Assembly (NCBI RefSeq): GCF_001642735.1
Contig: NZ_LWHM01000033.1
Span: 124,001 to 188,000, forward strand
DNA: 64,000 bases
Direction: 5' to 3'
DNA from: Pseudohongiella nitratireducens
Lineage (GTDB): Bacteria; Pseudomonadota; Gammaproteobacteria; Pseudomonadales; Pseudohongiellaceae
Shown: positions 37,915 to 47,376 of the stretch, piece by piece
Numbering within the stretch: the first letter of the stretch is position 1
Layout: each line of letters begins with the position of its first letter
Translations under genes and position numbers: made by a program
Notes under the pieces: model-generated
What the model was told of the DNA's origin: nothing
Database searches by the model: none
What the model saw: the letters and a program-made list of their open reading frames with translations, nothing else

Positions 37915-38550
37915 TTAATACTCCGTTTTTTCTTTATAATCGCACAGGTCGCTGATAGTGCAGGCGCCACAACGAGGTTTTCTCGCCACACAGACATAAC
38001 GGCCGTGCAGAATCAGCCAGTGATGCGCATCAAGAAGAAATGGTTTGGGGACATGGCGCAGTAATTTCTTTTCCACCTCCAGCACCGTTTTGCCCGGGGC
38101 GATTCCTGTGCGGTTGGAGACACGGAAAATATGCGTATCCACTGCCATGGCGGGTTGCCGAAATGCTGTGTTGAGTACCACGTTTGCGGTTTTGCGACCA
38201 ACCCCGGGGAGGGCTTCCAGCGCTTTGCGATTATCCGGTACCACGGAGTTGTGTTCTTCGACCAGGGCTCTGCAGGTTTTGATGACATTTTCCGCTTTGG
38301 TGTTAAACAGGCCTATCGTTTTTATGTATGCCTTCAGACCATCCACACCCAGGGCCAGAATGGCAGCAGGCGTATTGGCAACTTTAAACAGAGGGCGCGT
38401 TGCTTTGTTAACACCAACATCGGTTGCCTGTGCGGAAAGAATGACAGCAATCAATAGTTCAAAAGTTGAACTATATTCCAGTTCCGTTGTGGGACTAGGG
38501 TTGGCCGCTTGTAAACGTTCAAAGATCTGCTGGCGTTTTTCTGCATTCAC
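37915..38550 (-). CDS. nth: endonuclease III
   Basis: The product has 211 residues. The helix-hairpin-helix is ALPGVGRKTANVVL. The catalytic Asp is in AVDTHIFRVSNR. The [4Fe-4S] cluster is bound by C187-X6-C-X2-C-X5-C at the end. It removes oxidised pyrimidines and nicks abasic sites. The start codon is GTG at 38550. It follows rnfB by 14 bases and abuts the glycosyltransferase, forming one minus-strand group. Confidence 0.95.
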   Translation of the reverse strand: MNAEKRQQIFERLQAANPSPTTELEYSSTFELLIAVILSAQATDVGVNKATRPLFKVANTPAAILALGVDGLKAYIKTIGLFNTKAENVIKTCRALVEEHNSVVPDNRKALEALPGVGRKTANVVLNTAFRQPAMAVDTHIFRVSNRTGIAPGKTVLEVEKKLLRHVPKPFLLDAHHWLILHGRYVCVARKPRCGACTISDLCDYKEKTEY

Positions 38551-38564
38551 TGTCGACGATCTCG

Positions 38565-39260
38565 CTATTTATCAGAAGATGATGACTGCCCGGCACGTTT
38601 GCGGGCAACAGCAGCCTGTATTTCCGCACGCAGTTCTGCAGGTGTTTTACGCGCTGGTGTTCGGGTAATGGTTTCACCTGCATCCATGGCAGCGATTTTA
38701 TCCTGCAGTTTCATCAGGCGTCGTTGCTCAATTTCATCGGCATGACGGAGCTGGCGTCGAGTTCTGGCATCGTAGAGAGAGCGCCAGTAGTCTGACTGTG
38801 ACTGGCTGGGACGGGAAAATGTCTGCTGAACGGGGAGCATGTCAATACAGTCAACCGGGCAGGGCTCGACACAGAGGTCACAGCCAGTACAGTCGCTGGC
38901 GATGACGGTATGCATTAACTTGGCCGCGCCGACGATGGCATCAACCGGACAGGCCTGAATGCACTTGGTGCAGCCAATACATTCGTCTTCACGGATGTAG
39001 GCAACGGTTTGTGGCAAATGCTCGCCCACTTCAGGGTTCAATGTTGCAGGACGCTGGCCGGTCAGCTGCGCCAGTGCCTGAATAACTTCAGGTCCGCCTG
39101 GTGGACAGCGATTGATTGCTTCACCTTCAGTAATGGCCTGTGCATAGGGCAAACATCCATCATAGCCGCATTTGGTGCATTGCGTTTGTGGCAATATGCC
39201 GTTGATGTGCTCAGTCAGGCTGTCTTTTGCTGTGTTGTTGTCCTGAGAATTCTCTAACAT
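38565..39260 (-). CDS. orphan RnfB-like ferredoxin protein
   Basis: The protein has 231 residues. The Fe-S domain uses C28, C31, C36 and C52 ([11 protein letters not shown]). Two [4Fe-4S] ferredoxin motifs follow, [12 protein letters not shown] and [12 protein letters not shown], then a charged helical tail. It matches the soluble part of RnfB/RsxB but lacks the usual N-terminal membrane helix. None of rnfA, C, D, G or E is adjacent. It lies next to nth, as in Pseudomonas genomes with a lone rnfB. Its electron partner is unknown; the rubredoxin gene is divergent 187 bases away. Confidence 0.82.
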   Translation of the reverse strand: MLENSQDNNTAKDSLTEHINGILPQTQCTKCGYDGCLPYAQAITEGEAINRCPPGGPEVIQALAQLTGQRPATLNPEVGEHLPQTVAYIREDECIGCTKCIQACPVDAIVGAAKLMHTVIASDCTGCDLCVEPCPVDCIDMLPVQQTFSRPSQSQSDYWRSLYDARTRRQLRHADEIEQRRLMKLQDKIAAMDAGETITRTPARKTPAELRAEIQAAVARKRAGQSSSSDK

Positions 39261-39447
39261 AGTTACAAAGGTGCACGCGTTGGATGAGTGGCCAGCAAGT
39301 CGCTACAGAGGCGGAATTTTAGCATAAGGCCATCTTTCTTACTTATCTTTGCAGCTGACTTATTCTTTGCAGGGCGCTAACTTTGCTGCCGACGGAGTGA
39401 TCAAGTATCATTTGCGCCCTTGTCTGGTGGATCTCTGGAGTATTAGC

Positions 39448-39615
39448 GTGAAAAAGTGGCAGTGCATTGTCTGTGGCCTGATATATGATGAAGCGGAAGG
39501 CTGGCCGGATGATGGAATTGAGCCCGGTACAGTCTGGGAAGATGTCCCTGAAGACTGGATGTGCCCGGAATGTGGCGTCGGCAAAGAAGACTTTGAAATG
39601 GTCGAAATCGATTAA
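39448..39615 (+). CDS. rubA: rubredoxin
   Basis: The 55-residue protein is of typical length. Iron is bound by C6-x-x-C9 and C39-x-x-C42 (CIVCG, CPECG). The start is the GTG at 39448, with TGGAG upstream. The longer in-frame extension to 39349 has no rubredoxin-like sequence. It passes single electrons, for example to alkane hydroxylases or oxygen-stress enzymes; no such partner is here. metG follows on the same strand. Confidence 0.93.
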   Translation: MKKWQCIVCGLIYDEAEGWPDDGIEPGTVWEDVPEDWMCPECGVGKEDFEMVEID

Positions 39616-39677
39616 ACACCGCTAACACCCTGCTGGTGTACGTTTGCTTAGTAAAGTTAATGAGAAAGGAACCCGTT

Positions 39678-41750
39678 GTGGAAAAACGCAGAATACTGGT
39701 AACCAGTGCCCTCCCTTATGCCAATGGCCCGATCCATATGGGGCATATGCTGGAAGCCGTGCAAACCGATATCTGGGTAAGATTTCAGAAGCTGCGCGGC
39801 CATGAATGCTATTACGTCTGCGCCGATGACGCGCACGGTACTGCGATTATGCTGCGTGCCGAGAGTGAGGGGATTACCTCTGAAGCGCTGGTTGACCGGG
39901 TTCGTGCCGAGCATATGGCATCGTATGACAAATTTGGCATTGGTTTTGATAACTACCACTCCACGCACTCCCCGGAGAACCGGGAGTACTCGTCACTGAT
40001 TTATCGCCGTCTGCGAGACAACGGGCGGATTGCCACCCGCAGCATTGCTCAGTTGTTTGACCCGGAGAAAGGGCTGTTCCTGGCAGACCGGTTTGTTAAG
40101 GGGACTTGCCCTAAATGTCACGCAGATGATCAGTACGGAGACAATTGTGAAGCCTGCGGTGCGACCTATACACCAGCCGATCTGAAAAAACCGTATTCGA
40201 CGTTGTCAGGTGCAACTCCTGTTGTAAAAGAGTCCGAGCACTATTTCTTCAAGCTGCCGGATTTTACGGAGTTTCTTAAAGAGTGGACCCGCAGCGGCAC
40301 ATTGCAGGACCAGGTGGCCAACAAATTGGCGGAATGGCTGGATGCCGGGTTGCAGGAATGGGACATCAGCCGTGATGCACCGTATTTCGGTTTCGAGATA
40401 CCGGATGCGCCAGGCAAGTACTTCTACGTCTGGCTGGATGCCCCGATCGGGTACATGGCCAGTTTCCGGAATTTTTGTGACAACAATGCCGTGGCTTTTG
40501 ATGAGTTCTGGGAAAAAGACCAGGGTACGGAGCTGTATCACTTCATTGGCAAGGATATTATCAATTTCCACGCGCTGTTCTGGCCAGCGATGCTGAAAGA
40601 GGCAGGTTACCGGACGCCGACGGCTGTGTTCGCTCATGGTTTTATGACGGTGAACGGCAAAAAGATGTCCAAGTCTCGTGGCACCTTTATTAATGCGGAT
40701 ACCTACCTGGATCATCTGGAACCGGAATATCTGCGTTATTACCTGGCCTCTCGCCTGGGTGGCGGGGTAGATGACCTGGATCTGAGTTTCAGTGAGTTTA
40801 TCAGCAAGGTGAATTCAGACCTGGTCGGCAAGCTGGTTAATATTGCCAGCCGCTGTGCCGGATTTATCCATAAAGGCTTTGATGGTCAACTGGCTGCTGA
40901 GGTTTCGAACCCGGCCCTGCTGGCTGAATGCCAGGGTGCCGCAGATGAGATCGCGCAGTGTTATGAAACGCGTGAGTACCATCGGGTATGCCGTTTAGTG
41001 ATGGGGCTGGCTGACAAGGCTAACCAGTATATCGCTGATCGTCAGCCCTGGGTGATGGCCAAACAGGATCCACAGGATCCGGCCGTTCAGGCGGTGTGCT
41101 CGACGGGCATCAATGTGTTTCGTTTATTGATGATATACCTGAAGCCGGTTTTACCTGACATGGCGGTGAAAGCAGAGGCTTTCCTCAACGCCGGTGAGCT
41201 GACCTGGCAGGATTCTGCACAGTTGCTTAACAGCCACCAGCTCAATACGTTCACGCCGTTAATGAAACGAGTAGAGCAGAAGCAGATCGATGCATTACTG
41301 GAACAGTCGCAAGCTGAAGCAGCTAATGCTGTTAGCAGCGAAAATGCGAAAACCGTAAACAAGGAGCCGGCCATGAAGACGCCGCTGACAGAAGAGCCGA
41401 TTGCTGACGAAATAGAGTTCGCTGACTTTGTAAAAGTGGATCTGCGTGTGGCATTGATCGAGAGCGCCAGTTACGTAGAAGGTGCTGACAAATTACTGTG
41501 CCTGAAGTTGTACCTGGGCGAGGACGGAGAAGGCGAGCCGGTACGCCGTCAGGTGTTCTCGGGTATTCGTTCAGCTTACCAGCCAGAAGCACTTGAGGGA
41601 CGGTTGACGGTGCTTGCTGCCAACCTGAAGGCGCGCAAAATGAAATTCGGTGTGTCAGAAGGCATGGTGCTGGCGGCAGGACCGGGTGGCAATGATATTT
41701 ACCTGCTGACCCCTGATTCGGGAGCAAAACCGGGCATGCGGATACTGTAA
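39678..41750 (+). CDS. metG: methionyl-tRNA synthetase
   Basis: The 690-residue class I enzyme has the HIGH-like motif PIHMGHM. The zinc knuckle cysteines are in [28 protein letters not shown] is the KMSKS loop. An Ala/Glu-rich linker (about 545-580) leads to a C-terminal tRNA-binding (EMAP/Trbp111-type) domain starting [13 protein letters not shown]. The GTG at 39678 is chosen because AAAGGA lies seven bases before it. Earlier in-frame codons lack conserved sequence. Confidence 0.95.
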   Translation: MEKRRILVTSALPYANGPIHMGHMLEAVQTDIWVRFQKLRGHECYYVCADDAHGTAIMLRAESEGITSEALVDRVRAEHMASYDKFGIGFDNYHSTHSPENREYSSLIYRRLRDNGRIATRSIAQLFDPEKGLFLADRFVKGTCPKCHADDQYGDNCEACGATYTPADLKKPYSTLSGATPVVKESEHYFFKLPDFTEFLKEWTRSGTLQDQVANKLAEWLDAGLQEWDISRDAPYFGFEIPDAPGKYFYVWLDAPIGYMASFRNFCDNNAVAFDEFWEKDQGTELYHFIGKDIINFHALFWPAMLKEAGYRTPTAVFAHGFMTVNGKKMSKSRGTFINADTYLDHLEPEYLRYYLASRLGGGVDDLDLSFSEFISKVNSDLVGKLVNIASRCAGFIHKGFDGQLAAEVSNPALLAECQGAADEIAQCYETREYHRVCRLVMGLADKANQYIADRQPWVMAKQDPQDPAVQAVCSTGINVFRLLMIYLKPVLPDMAVKAEAFLNAGELTWQDSAQLLNSHQLNTFTPLMKRVEQKQIDALLEQSQAEAANAVSSENAKTVNKEPAMKTPLTEEPIADEIEFADFVKVDLRVALIESASYVEGADKLLCLKLYLGEDGEGEPVRRQVFSGIRSAYQPEALEGRLTVLAANLKARKMKFGVSEGMVLAAGPGGNDIYLLTPDSGAKPGMRIL

Positions 41751-41811
41751 CGCAAACTTTGACTGATAGCTGGCGCACCGACAGAAGACAAATAATATTC
41801 GAGGAGACAGC

Positions 41812-43344
41812 ATGACAGCACAGCCAGGAAGTAGCAGGAGGCACGGGCACCTGGCTGTGCTTTTGATGTTTTTTTGCACGGTTTCACTTATCAGTCAGAC
41901 GGCCGTGGCGCAATTAACTGATGAACTGCGCGATGTGGAACGCTCCATTGTCAAAATTTACACCACCACGGCGGACCCGGACTATTTCACTCCCTGGCGA
42001 TTGATGTCGCCGGGACAAAGCAGTGGCTCTGGTGCAGTCATTTCTGATCAGCGCATACTCACCAATGCCCATGTGGTTGCAAATGCCAGCTATATTCAGG
42101 TCCAGAAACATAATGACCCGCGCCGATTTCTGGCCGAGGTTGAGTTTGTCTCGCATGCCTCCGACCTGGCGCTGCTACGAGTCGATGATGGCAGTTTCTT
42201 TGATGACACCCCGGCATTAAAGATAGGCGAACTTCCCCAGGCCAACACAGAGGTTTTCGTTTTCGGGTTCCCGGTAGGGGGCAGGACACTTAGCATTACA
42301 AAAGGAATTCTGTCCCGGGTGGAACACCAGGTTTATGCGCATGCCGGCAATTATTTGTTAGCAGGTCAGATTGATGCTGCCATCAACCCGGGTAATAGCG
42401 GTGGCCCGGTCATTGTGGATGGGCAGATTGCCGGTGTTGTCATGCAGTCAGTCGCCAGTGGGCGGACTGAATCACTGGGTTATTTTGTGCCACCGGATAT
42501 TATCGAGCATGTATTAACTGATGCGCAAAACGGTATTTATGACGGGTTCCCTGATCTGGGGTTCCGTACCCAGGACCTGGAAAGCCCCAGTGCGAAAACT
42601 GCTTACGGCCTTTCCGAAGAGCAAAGTGGTGTATTGATCATCAAGGTGTTTGACGGCTCGGCAGCAGATGGCGTGCTACAGGAAAATGATGTCATTCTGT
42701 CCATAGATGGTTATGACATTGCCGGGGATAGTTCGATTCGGGTTGATCAGGATCTGCAGACAGATTACAAGCATGCTATCGACATGAAGCAGATTGGTGA
42801 ACAGGTTGAGATAACATACTCACGCATGGGCAGGGTTGAAACTGTTGAGCTGGCAGCTCAGGGTCAACAGGCCAATGATACTCTGGTTCGTCCAGAGGCG
42901 TTTGATGCCTTACCTGAATATTACATTTACGGTGGGATTCTATTTGTTCCCCTGAATATGAACCTGATTAAACGCTGGGGGCCGGACTGGAGCCGGACCG
43001 CACCGGTCAACCTTCTCCAGGCCCGCAGCCAGTGGAGCTCGCCAGAGAGGCGCGAAGCTGTCGTTGCGCTGCAGGTTCTGCCTGCGGATGTAAACCTGGG
43101 GTATCACGACGTGAGAAACTGGATTGTCGAAAGTGTTAATGGCACGGCAGTTCGTGATTTTTCCCATTTCACCGGTCTGCTGCGCTATCAGAATGACAAC
43201 TACAGTGTATTCCGTAGCGAAAGGGGATATCAGATCGTCATCGATCACCAGCAGGCGCAGGAAAGTGAGCAGGCAATTCTCCAGCAATACCGCATACCCG
43301 CGCCATTTTCTGAAGACTTGTTTCCGGCTGACGAGTCATTTTAA
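41812..43344 (+). CDS. exported Deg/HtrA-type serine protease with PDZ
   Basis: The product has 510 residues. A signal peptide ends near AVAQ (34). The trypsin-like domain has the triad H87 (TNAHVV), D118 (SDLALL) and S196 (NPGNSGGP). A PDZ domain covers about 255-345, with VLQENDVILSIDGYDI. A C-terminal region of about 150 residues has a second PDZ-like part. The layout resembles plant-type Deg proteases more than DegP, as there is no LA loop. It likely handles misfolded periplasmic proteins. It sits between metG and dcd, where some relatives have apbC/mrp. Confidence 0.85.
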   Translation: MTAQPGSSRRHGHLAVLLMFFCTVSLISQTAVAQLTDELRDVERSIVKIYTTTADPDYFTPWRLMSPGQSSGSGAVISDQRILTNAHVVANASYIQVQKHNDPRRFLAEVEFVSHASDLALLRVDDGSFFDDTPALKIGELPQANTEVFVFGFPVGGRTLSITKGILSRVEHQVYAHAGNYLLAGQIDAAINPGNSGGPVIVDGQIAGVVMQSVASGRTESLGYFVPPDIIEHVLTDAQNGIYDGFPDLGFRTQDLESPSAKTAYGLSEEQSGVLIIKVFDGSAADGVLQENDVILSIDGYDIAGDSSIRVDQDLQTDYKHAIDMKQIGEQVEITYSRMGRVETVELAAQGQQANDTLVRPEAFDALPEYYIYGGILFVPLNMNLIKRWGPDWSRTAPVNLLQARSQWSSPERREAVVALQVLPADVNLGYHDVRNWIVESVNGTAVRDFSHFTGLLRYQNDNYSVFRSERGYQIVIDHQQAQESEQAILQQYRIPAPFSEDLFPADESF

Positions 43345-43453
43345 TGTCCGGTTTTGTGCAAGACTGGTCAACGGCACCGCAGTCAGCGTATGATCTGCCG
43401 GTTGCTGTTTTGCAGTTGCCAAAACTGGCCCGTATAACGATAGAGGATAGTCA

Positions 43454-44023
43454 ATGAGTATCAAGTCAGATATCTGGATTCGCAGAATGGCGGAAGAACA
43501 AGGCATGATTGAGCCATTTGAGCCTGGTCAAGTTCGCTATCACGATGACCGTAAGGTGATCTCTTACGGTACTTCCAGCTATGGCTACGATGTCCGCTGT
43601 GCTTCGGAGTTCAAAATCTTTACCAATGTTCACACCACCAGTGTGGTTGATCCCAAAAATTTTGATGAAACCAGTTTTGTTTCAATCGATGAACCTTATT
43701 GTATTATCCCGCCCAATTCGTTCGCATTGGCCCGGACTATCGAATACTTTCGTATCCCTAAAGATGTACTGACAGTCTGCCTGGGTAAGTCTACGTACGC
43801 GCGCTGCGGTATCATCGTTAATGTCACACCGCTGGAGCCGGAATGGGAAGGTCACGTGACACTGGAATTTTCCAATACCACTCCGTTGCCTGCCAAGATC
43901 TATGCGCACGAAGGCGTTGCACAAATGTTGTTCTACCAGTCTGATGAGCAATGTGCTGTCACCTACAAACAGCGCGGCGGAAAGTATATGGGCCAGACCG
44001 GGGTAACGCCACCCAGAGCCTGA
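43454..44023 (+). CDS. dcd: dCTP deaminase
   Basis: The protein has 189 residues. Conserved blocks are [22 protein letters not shown] and [13 protein letters not shown], with the catalytic Glu in the last. It forms dUTP from dCTP for dTTP synthesis. Its ATG follows an AGAGGA site. The coding region ends 24 bases before a hairpin that opens the fleS control region. Confidence 0.96.
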   Translation: MSIKSDIWIRRMAEEQGMIEPFEPGQVRYHDDRKVISYGTSSYGYDVRCASEFKIFTNVHTTSVVDPKNFDETSFVSIDEPYCIIPPNSFALARTIEYFRIPKDVLTVCLGKSTYARCGIIVNVTPLEPEWEGHVTLEFSNTTPLPAKIYAHEGVAQMLFYQSDEQCAVTYKQRGGKYMGQTGVTPPRA

Positions 44024-44211
44024 CCCTGTATGCTAATGCTCTTGTTTTTGACACTCTGTTCGTCAACTCCGCCTCGGTACTGACAGAGTGTCAATTAAGA
44101 GTGTCAATGAATCGTCCAGAAACCTCCAGATGCGGTCAATTAATTGACCCATTGTCCGAAACGCTCCCTCCTGTAATACATAACTGTCTGTTTTTATTGA
44201 GTTGATTCTTG
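44024..44211 (+). promoter_or_regulatory. operator cluster upstream of fleSR
   Basis: The hairpin arms TTGACACTCTGT (44048-44059) and ACAGAGTGTCAA (44083-44094) may end dcd. The same AGTGTCAAT core recurs at 44087-44096 and 44100-44109. GGTCAATTAATTGACC (44134-44149) is a perfect 16-base palindrome matching the FleQ box (about GTCAnTAAATTGAC) at all but one or two positions. All lie 60-165 bases before the sigma-54 element, where an enhancer-binding protein would act. Confidence 0.6.
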
Positions 44212-44227
44212 TGGCATAAATTTTGCC
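44212..44227 (+). promoter_or_regulatory. sigma-54 promoter of fleSR
   Basis: TGGCATAAATTTTGCC. GG at 44213-44214 and GC at 44225-44226 are separated by the required 10 bases. The expected start is near 44238, and the fleS ATG is at 44276. Confidence 0.88.
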
Positions 44228-44275
44228 TATTCTCCGTAAGTTTAAATAACGTTAAACCTCGGGGAACAGGTAACA

Positions 44276-45508
44276 ATGATGCAATTGCCGGAAGCGCGAC
44301 AAACCAGGCAGGTGAGCCACACTTCCAAACTGAGCCAGGAAAGCCTGGCCTCCGCCTTTGAATTGTTTAATCAGGTTTCCGGTGAACTGATGGAAAGTTA
44401 TCAGGCACTAGAGGACCGGGTTCGTTATCTGAATGCTGAGCTCGAGCGAGTCAATGCCCAACGTTTGCGTGAACTTGAAGATAAAGAGCGACTGGCAAGT
44501 CGGCTGCATAAATTATTACTTCTGCTGCCGGGTGGGGTCGTGGTGCTGAATGGGCAGGGACGTGTTGCTGTCTGTAATCCAGCCGCGACTGCGTTGTTGG
44601 AAGAGCCCCTGGAAGGGGAGCGCTGGTTTGATATTGTGCAGCAGCGTTTTGCGCCGCGCCAGGATGACGGTCACGAAGTGTCCCTGCGTAATGGCAAACG
44701 GGTGAGCCTTATCAGCCGCTCGCTGGAGGGAGAGCCCGGACAGATTATCCTGATCACGGACCAGACGGAAACGCGTGAGTTGCAACAACGCCTCAGTCGA
44801 CATCAGCGATTGACTGAAATGGGGCGGATGATGTCTTCTCTTGCCCACCAGATTCGCACGCCATTAACCGCCGCCATGCTATATGCCGGTCACCTCAGCC
44901 AAAGTGAAGCCTGTCAGCAAGGCCGGCTGGCTCTGACCAGTGAAAAATTAATGTCCCGGCTGCAGAACATGGAGCGGCAGGTGAAAGACATGCTGGTATT
45001 TGCCAGAGGGGAGACATCGCTTGATGACCAGGTCTCTCTTGAGGCTTTATTACGACAGATTGTGGAATCAGCAGATGTCATGCTGGAGCGTGCCGGTATC
45101 AGCCTGGCATGCCAGATTACAGTAGCGGAAGGCACATTGCGCTGCAACAAAGAGGCCCTGTTGGGTGCCGCACTCAACCTGATCGAAAATGCATTACAGC
45201 ATGGTGATGAGAACCTGAAATTAACACTTTGCTGTGATGATAGTTGCGAAACGGGTCATGTGAGACTGTTTGTTGAAGACAATGGTCCGGGTATTGATCC
45301 GGCCGTTATTGCCCAGGTCACTGAAGCTTTTTACACAACCCGCAGTCAGGGTACAGGGCTCGGCTTGTCTGTCGCTCAGGTTGTCGCTAAAGCACATCAT
45401 GGCCGATTCTTTATTGAAAATTGTGATCAAAACGCGCAGAAAACCGGGTTGCGAGCCGGTTTTATCCTGCCTCTGGAAAGCATTATGGCAAGAGGAGAGT
45501 CGCAATGA
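44276..45508 (+). CDS. fleS: flagellar sensor histidine kinase FleS
   Basis: The 410-residue soluble kinase has an N-terminal coiled coil (about 20-80) and a PAS-like domain (about 80-165). The phospho-acceptor helix is SSLAHQIRTPL (H191), and the HATPase has EDNGPGIDP and GTGLGLSVAQVV. The lack of membrane helices and of an external sensor fits FleS/FlrB. These phosphorylate FleR/FlrC as a basal-body checkpoint. It overlaps fleR by ATGA. The fleQ gene usually found just upstream is not here. Confidence 0.92.
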   Translation: MMQLPEARQTRQVSHTSKLSQESLASAFELFNQVSGELMESYQALEDRVRYLNAELERVNAQRLRELEDKERLASRLHKLLLLLPGGVVVLNGQGRVAVCNPAATALLEEPLEGERWFDIVQQRFAPRQDDGHEVSLRNGKRVSLISRSLEGEPGQIILITDQTETRELQQRLSRHQRLTEMGRMMSSLAHQIRTPLTAAMLYAGHLSQSEACQQGRLALTSEKLMSRLQNMERQVKDMLVFARGETSLDDQVSLEALLRQIVESADVMLERAGISLACQITVAEGTLRCNKEALLGAALNLIENALQHGDENLKLTLCCDDSCETGHVRLFVEDNGPGIDPAVIAQVTEAFYTTRSQGTGLGLSVAQVVAKAHHGRFFIENCDQNAQKTGLRAGFILPLESIMARGESQ

Positions 45509-46887
45509 GCGAAACGACCGTATTGGTAGCGGAGGATAATCCTGAACTCAGAGAGGCACTGGTCGATACACTGGAGCTTGGTGGGTATCAGGTCATCGCA
45601 ACCGAGAGTGCAGAAGCGGCTCTTGATAAACTTCAGAGTGCACAGGTAGATCTGCTGCTCAGCGATATTAACATGGGCAAGATGGATGGCCATGAACTGC
45701 TTGGACAGGTGCGTTCACTTCACCCCTGGCTTCCCGTGATCCTCATTACTGCCTTCGGCAATGTCGGCAGCTCTGTGCGAGCCATGCGTGATGGTGCGGC
45801 AGATTATTTACTGAAGCCGTTTAAGCCTGAGGATCTGCTGGCTTCTGTTAGTCGTTATGCCCGTTGCCGGGCCAGTGACAGCTCTGAGCCTGTTGCTGTC
45901 GAAAGAGAAAGTCAGCAACTGCTTATGCTGGCGCGTAAGGTGGCGATGTCCGATGCCACCGTATTGATTTCCGGAGAGTCCGGCACGGGCAAAGAAGTGC
46001 TGGCGCAATACATTCACCGCCATTCCAACCGGCAAGGCAAGCCTTTTGTTGCCATTAACTGTGCAGCAATTCCGGAAAACATGCTGGAAGCTACTTTGTT
46101 CGGACACGAGAAAGGTGCATTTACCGGTGCCTACAACAGCAGTCCGGGGAAATTCGAGCAGGCCAATGGGGGCACTCTGTTACTCGATGAAGTCTCTGAG
46201 ATGGATATTGGTTTGCAGGCTAAAATTTTGCGAGTGCTGCAAGAGCGGGAAGTGGAACGCCTCGGTGGTAGAAAAACGATGTCGCTGGATGTCCGTGTCA
46301 TTGCCACCACTAACCGTGACCTGAAAGAAGCTGTTCGCCAGGGGCAATTCAGGGAAGATTTGTATTACCGTTTAAGCGTCTTTCCCCTGGCCTGGAAATC
46401 ATTGCGGGAGCGCCCGGCTGACATTGTGCCGTTGGCCGAACGTTTATTGTCACGCCATTGCGAACGTATGGAGGAGACTGCGAACCTGGATGATTCAGCC
46501 AGGAATGCTCTGCGACAGTACCCGTGGCCGGGCAATGTTCGTGAGCTGGAAAATGTGCTGCAACGCGCCTTGATTATCCAGGAGGGTGGCGTGATTAATG
46601 CGTCAGCATTGTCGTTAACTACGTTTGAAAACTCCATTGGCGCGACTGCAAGCCTGCCGGAATATGAACAGGATTCAGAGCCCAGTTCTTCTGTCATCTC
46701 AGATGCTGACCTGGGCAACGACCTTAAGAAACGAGAGTACGAAATCATTCTCTCGACCCTGCGTAAACAGGGTGGTAAGCGAAAAGAGACTGCGGAAGCA
46801 TTAGGGGTCAGTGCGCGCACGTTGCGCTATAAACTGGCAAGGATGCGGGATATGGGCATCAACATTGACAGTCTGGCCAGTGCATAA
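45505..46887 (+). CDS. fleR: sigma-54-dependent flagellar regulator FleR
   Basis: The product has 460 residues. A receiver domain (phospho-Asp D54 in LLSDINMGKMDG) is followed by an AAA+ domain with Walker A GESGTGKE near 160, the sigma-54-contacting GAFTGA loop, and an R-finger region. A Fis-type HTH ends the protein (KETAEALGVSARTLRYKL). FleR/FlrC activates class III flagellar genes such as hook and distal basal-body genes. It is translated from an overlapping start with fleS. Confidence 0.94.
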   Translation: MSETTVLVAEDNPELREALVDTLELGGYQVIATESAEAALDKLQSAQVDLLLSDINMGKMDGHELLGQVRSLHPWLPVILITAFGNVGSSVRAMRDGAADYLLKPFKPEDLLASVSRYARCRASDSSEPVAVERESQQLLMLARKVAMSDATVLISGESGTGKEVLAQYIHRHSNRQGKPFVAINCAAIPENMLEATLFGHEKGAFTGAYNSSPGKFEQANGGTLLLDEVSEMDIGLQAKILRVLQEREVERLGGRKTMSLDVRVIATTNRDLKEAVRQGQFREDLYYRLSVFPLAWKSLRERPADIVPLAERLLSRHCERMEETANLDDSARNALRQYPWPGNVRELENVLQRALIIQEGGVINASALSLTTFENSIGATASLPEYEQDSEPSSSVISDADLGNDLKKREYEIILSTLRKQGGKRKETAEALGVSARTLRYKLARMRDMGINIDSLASA

Positions 46888-46899
46888 GGGGAGATGTAA

Positions 46900-47292
46900 A
46901 TGAGTGTTAACGGTATAACAGATCGCGTTGATATCAATCAGGTGTTGATGCAAATGCGTGAAATTCGTGATCAGGTGAAACCTGGCACTGAGAACAACAC
47001 TAATGTGCAGGGCGTTGGCAACATTGCTGACCAGGTTAAAAATACTGGCCAGGCTGAAGGAGCCCAGGAAGGTGGTTTTGCCGATATGCTCAAGGAAGCC
47101 GTCAATTCCGTAAATGATGCACAACAGAAATCGGCCGAATTGCAGGAAGCGTTTCAGATGGGCGACCCGGAAGTGGATATCACCCAGGTCATGATACAAA
47201 TGCAGAAAGCCAGTGTTTCCTTTGAGGCAATGACTCAGGTTCGAAACCGCCTGGTCAGTGCCTATCAGGACATTATGAATATGCCAATCTAG
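46900..47292 (+). CDS. fliE: flagellar hook-basal body protein FliE
   Basis: The 130-residue protein is slightly longer than usual because of a polar N-terminal region. The conserved C-terminal block is [24 protein letters not shown], then [13 protein letters not shown]. FliE joins the MS ring to the rod. ATG 46900 has a GGGGAGA site, and the gene begins 12 bases after fleR. It may be read from the fleSR promoter, because a separate sigma-54 element lies after it. Confidence 0.94.
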   Translation: MSVNGITDRVDINQVLMQMREIRDQVKPGTENNTNVQGVGNIADQVKNTGQAEGAQEGGFADMLKEAVNSVNDAQQKSAELQEAFQMGDPEVDITQVMIQMQKASVSFEAMTQVRNRLVSAYQDIMNMPI

Positions 47293-47318
47293 CACTTGTT
47301 AACAGCTGCTGATGAAGT

Positions 47319-47334
47319 TGGCATCAGGATTGCA
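47319..47334 (+). promoter_or_regulatory. sigma-54 promoter of fliF
   Basis: TGGCATCAGGATTGCA. GG at 47320-47321 and GC at 47332-47333 are 10 bases apart, close to consensus. The fliF ATG is at 47377. Confidence 0.88.
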
Positions 47335-47351
47335 ATACCGTTTCAACTAAC

Positions 47352-47365
47352 GTCATGATTTTGAC
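47352..47365 (+). promoter_or_regulatory. FleQ-box-like site in the fliF leader
   Basis: GTCATGATTTTGAC, an imperfect palindrome with the GTCA...TGAC ends of the FleQ box. It sits downstream of the predicted start. FleQ sites are known in the leader regions of Pseudomonas flagellar promoters. Confidence 0.45.
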
Positions 47366-47376
47366 AGGACAGGCAT

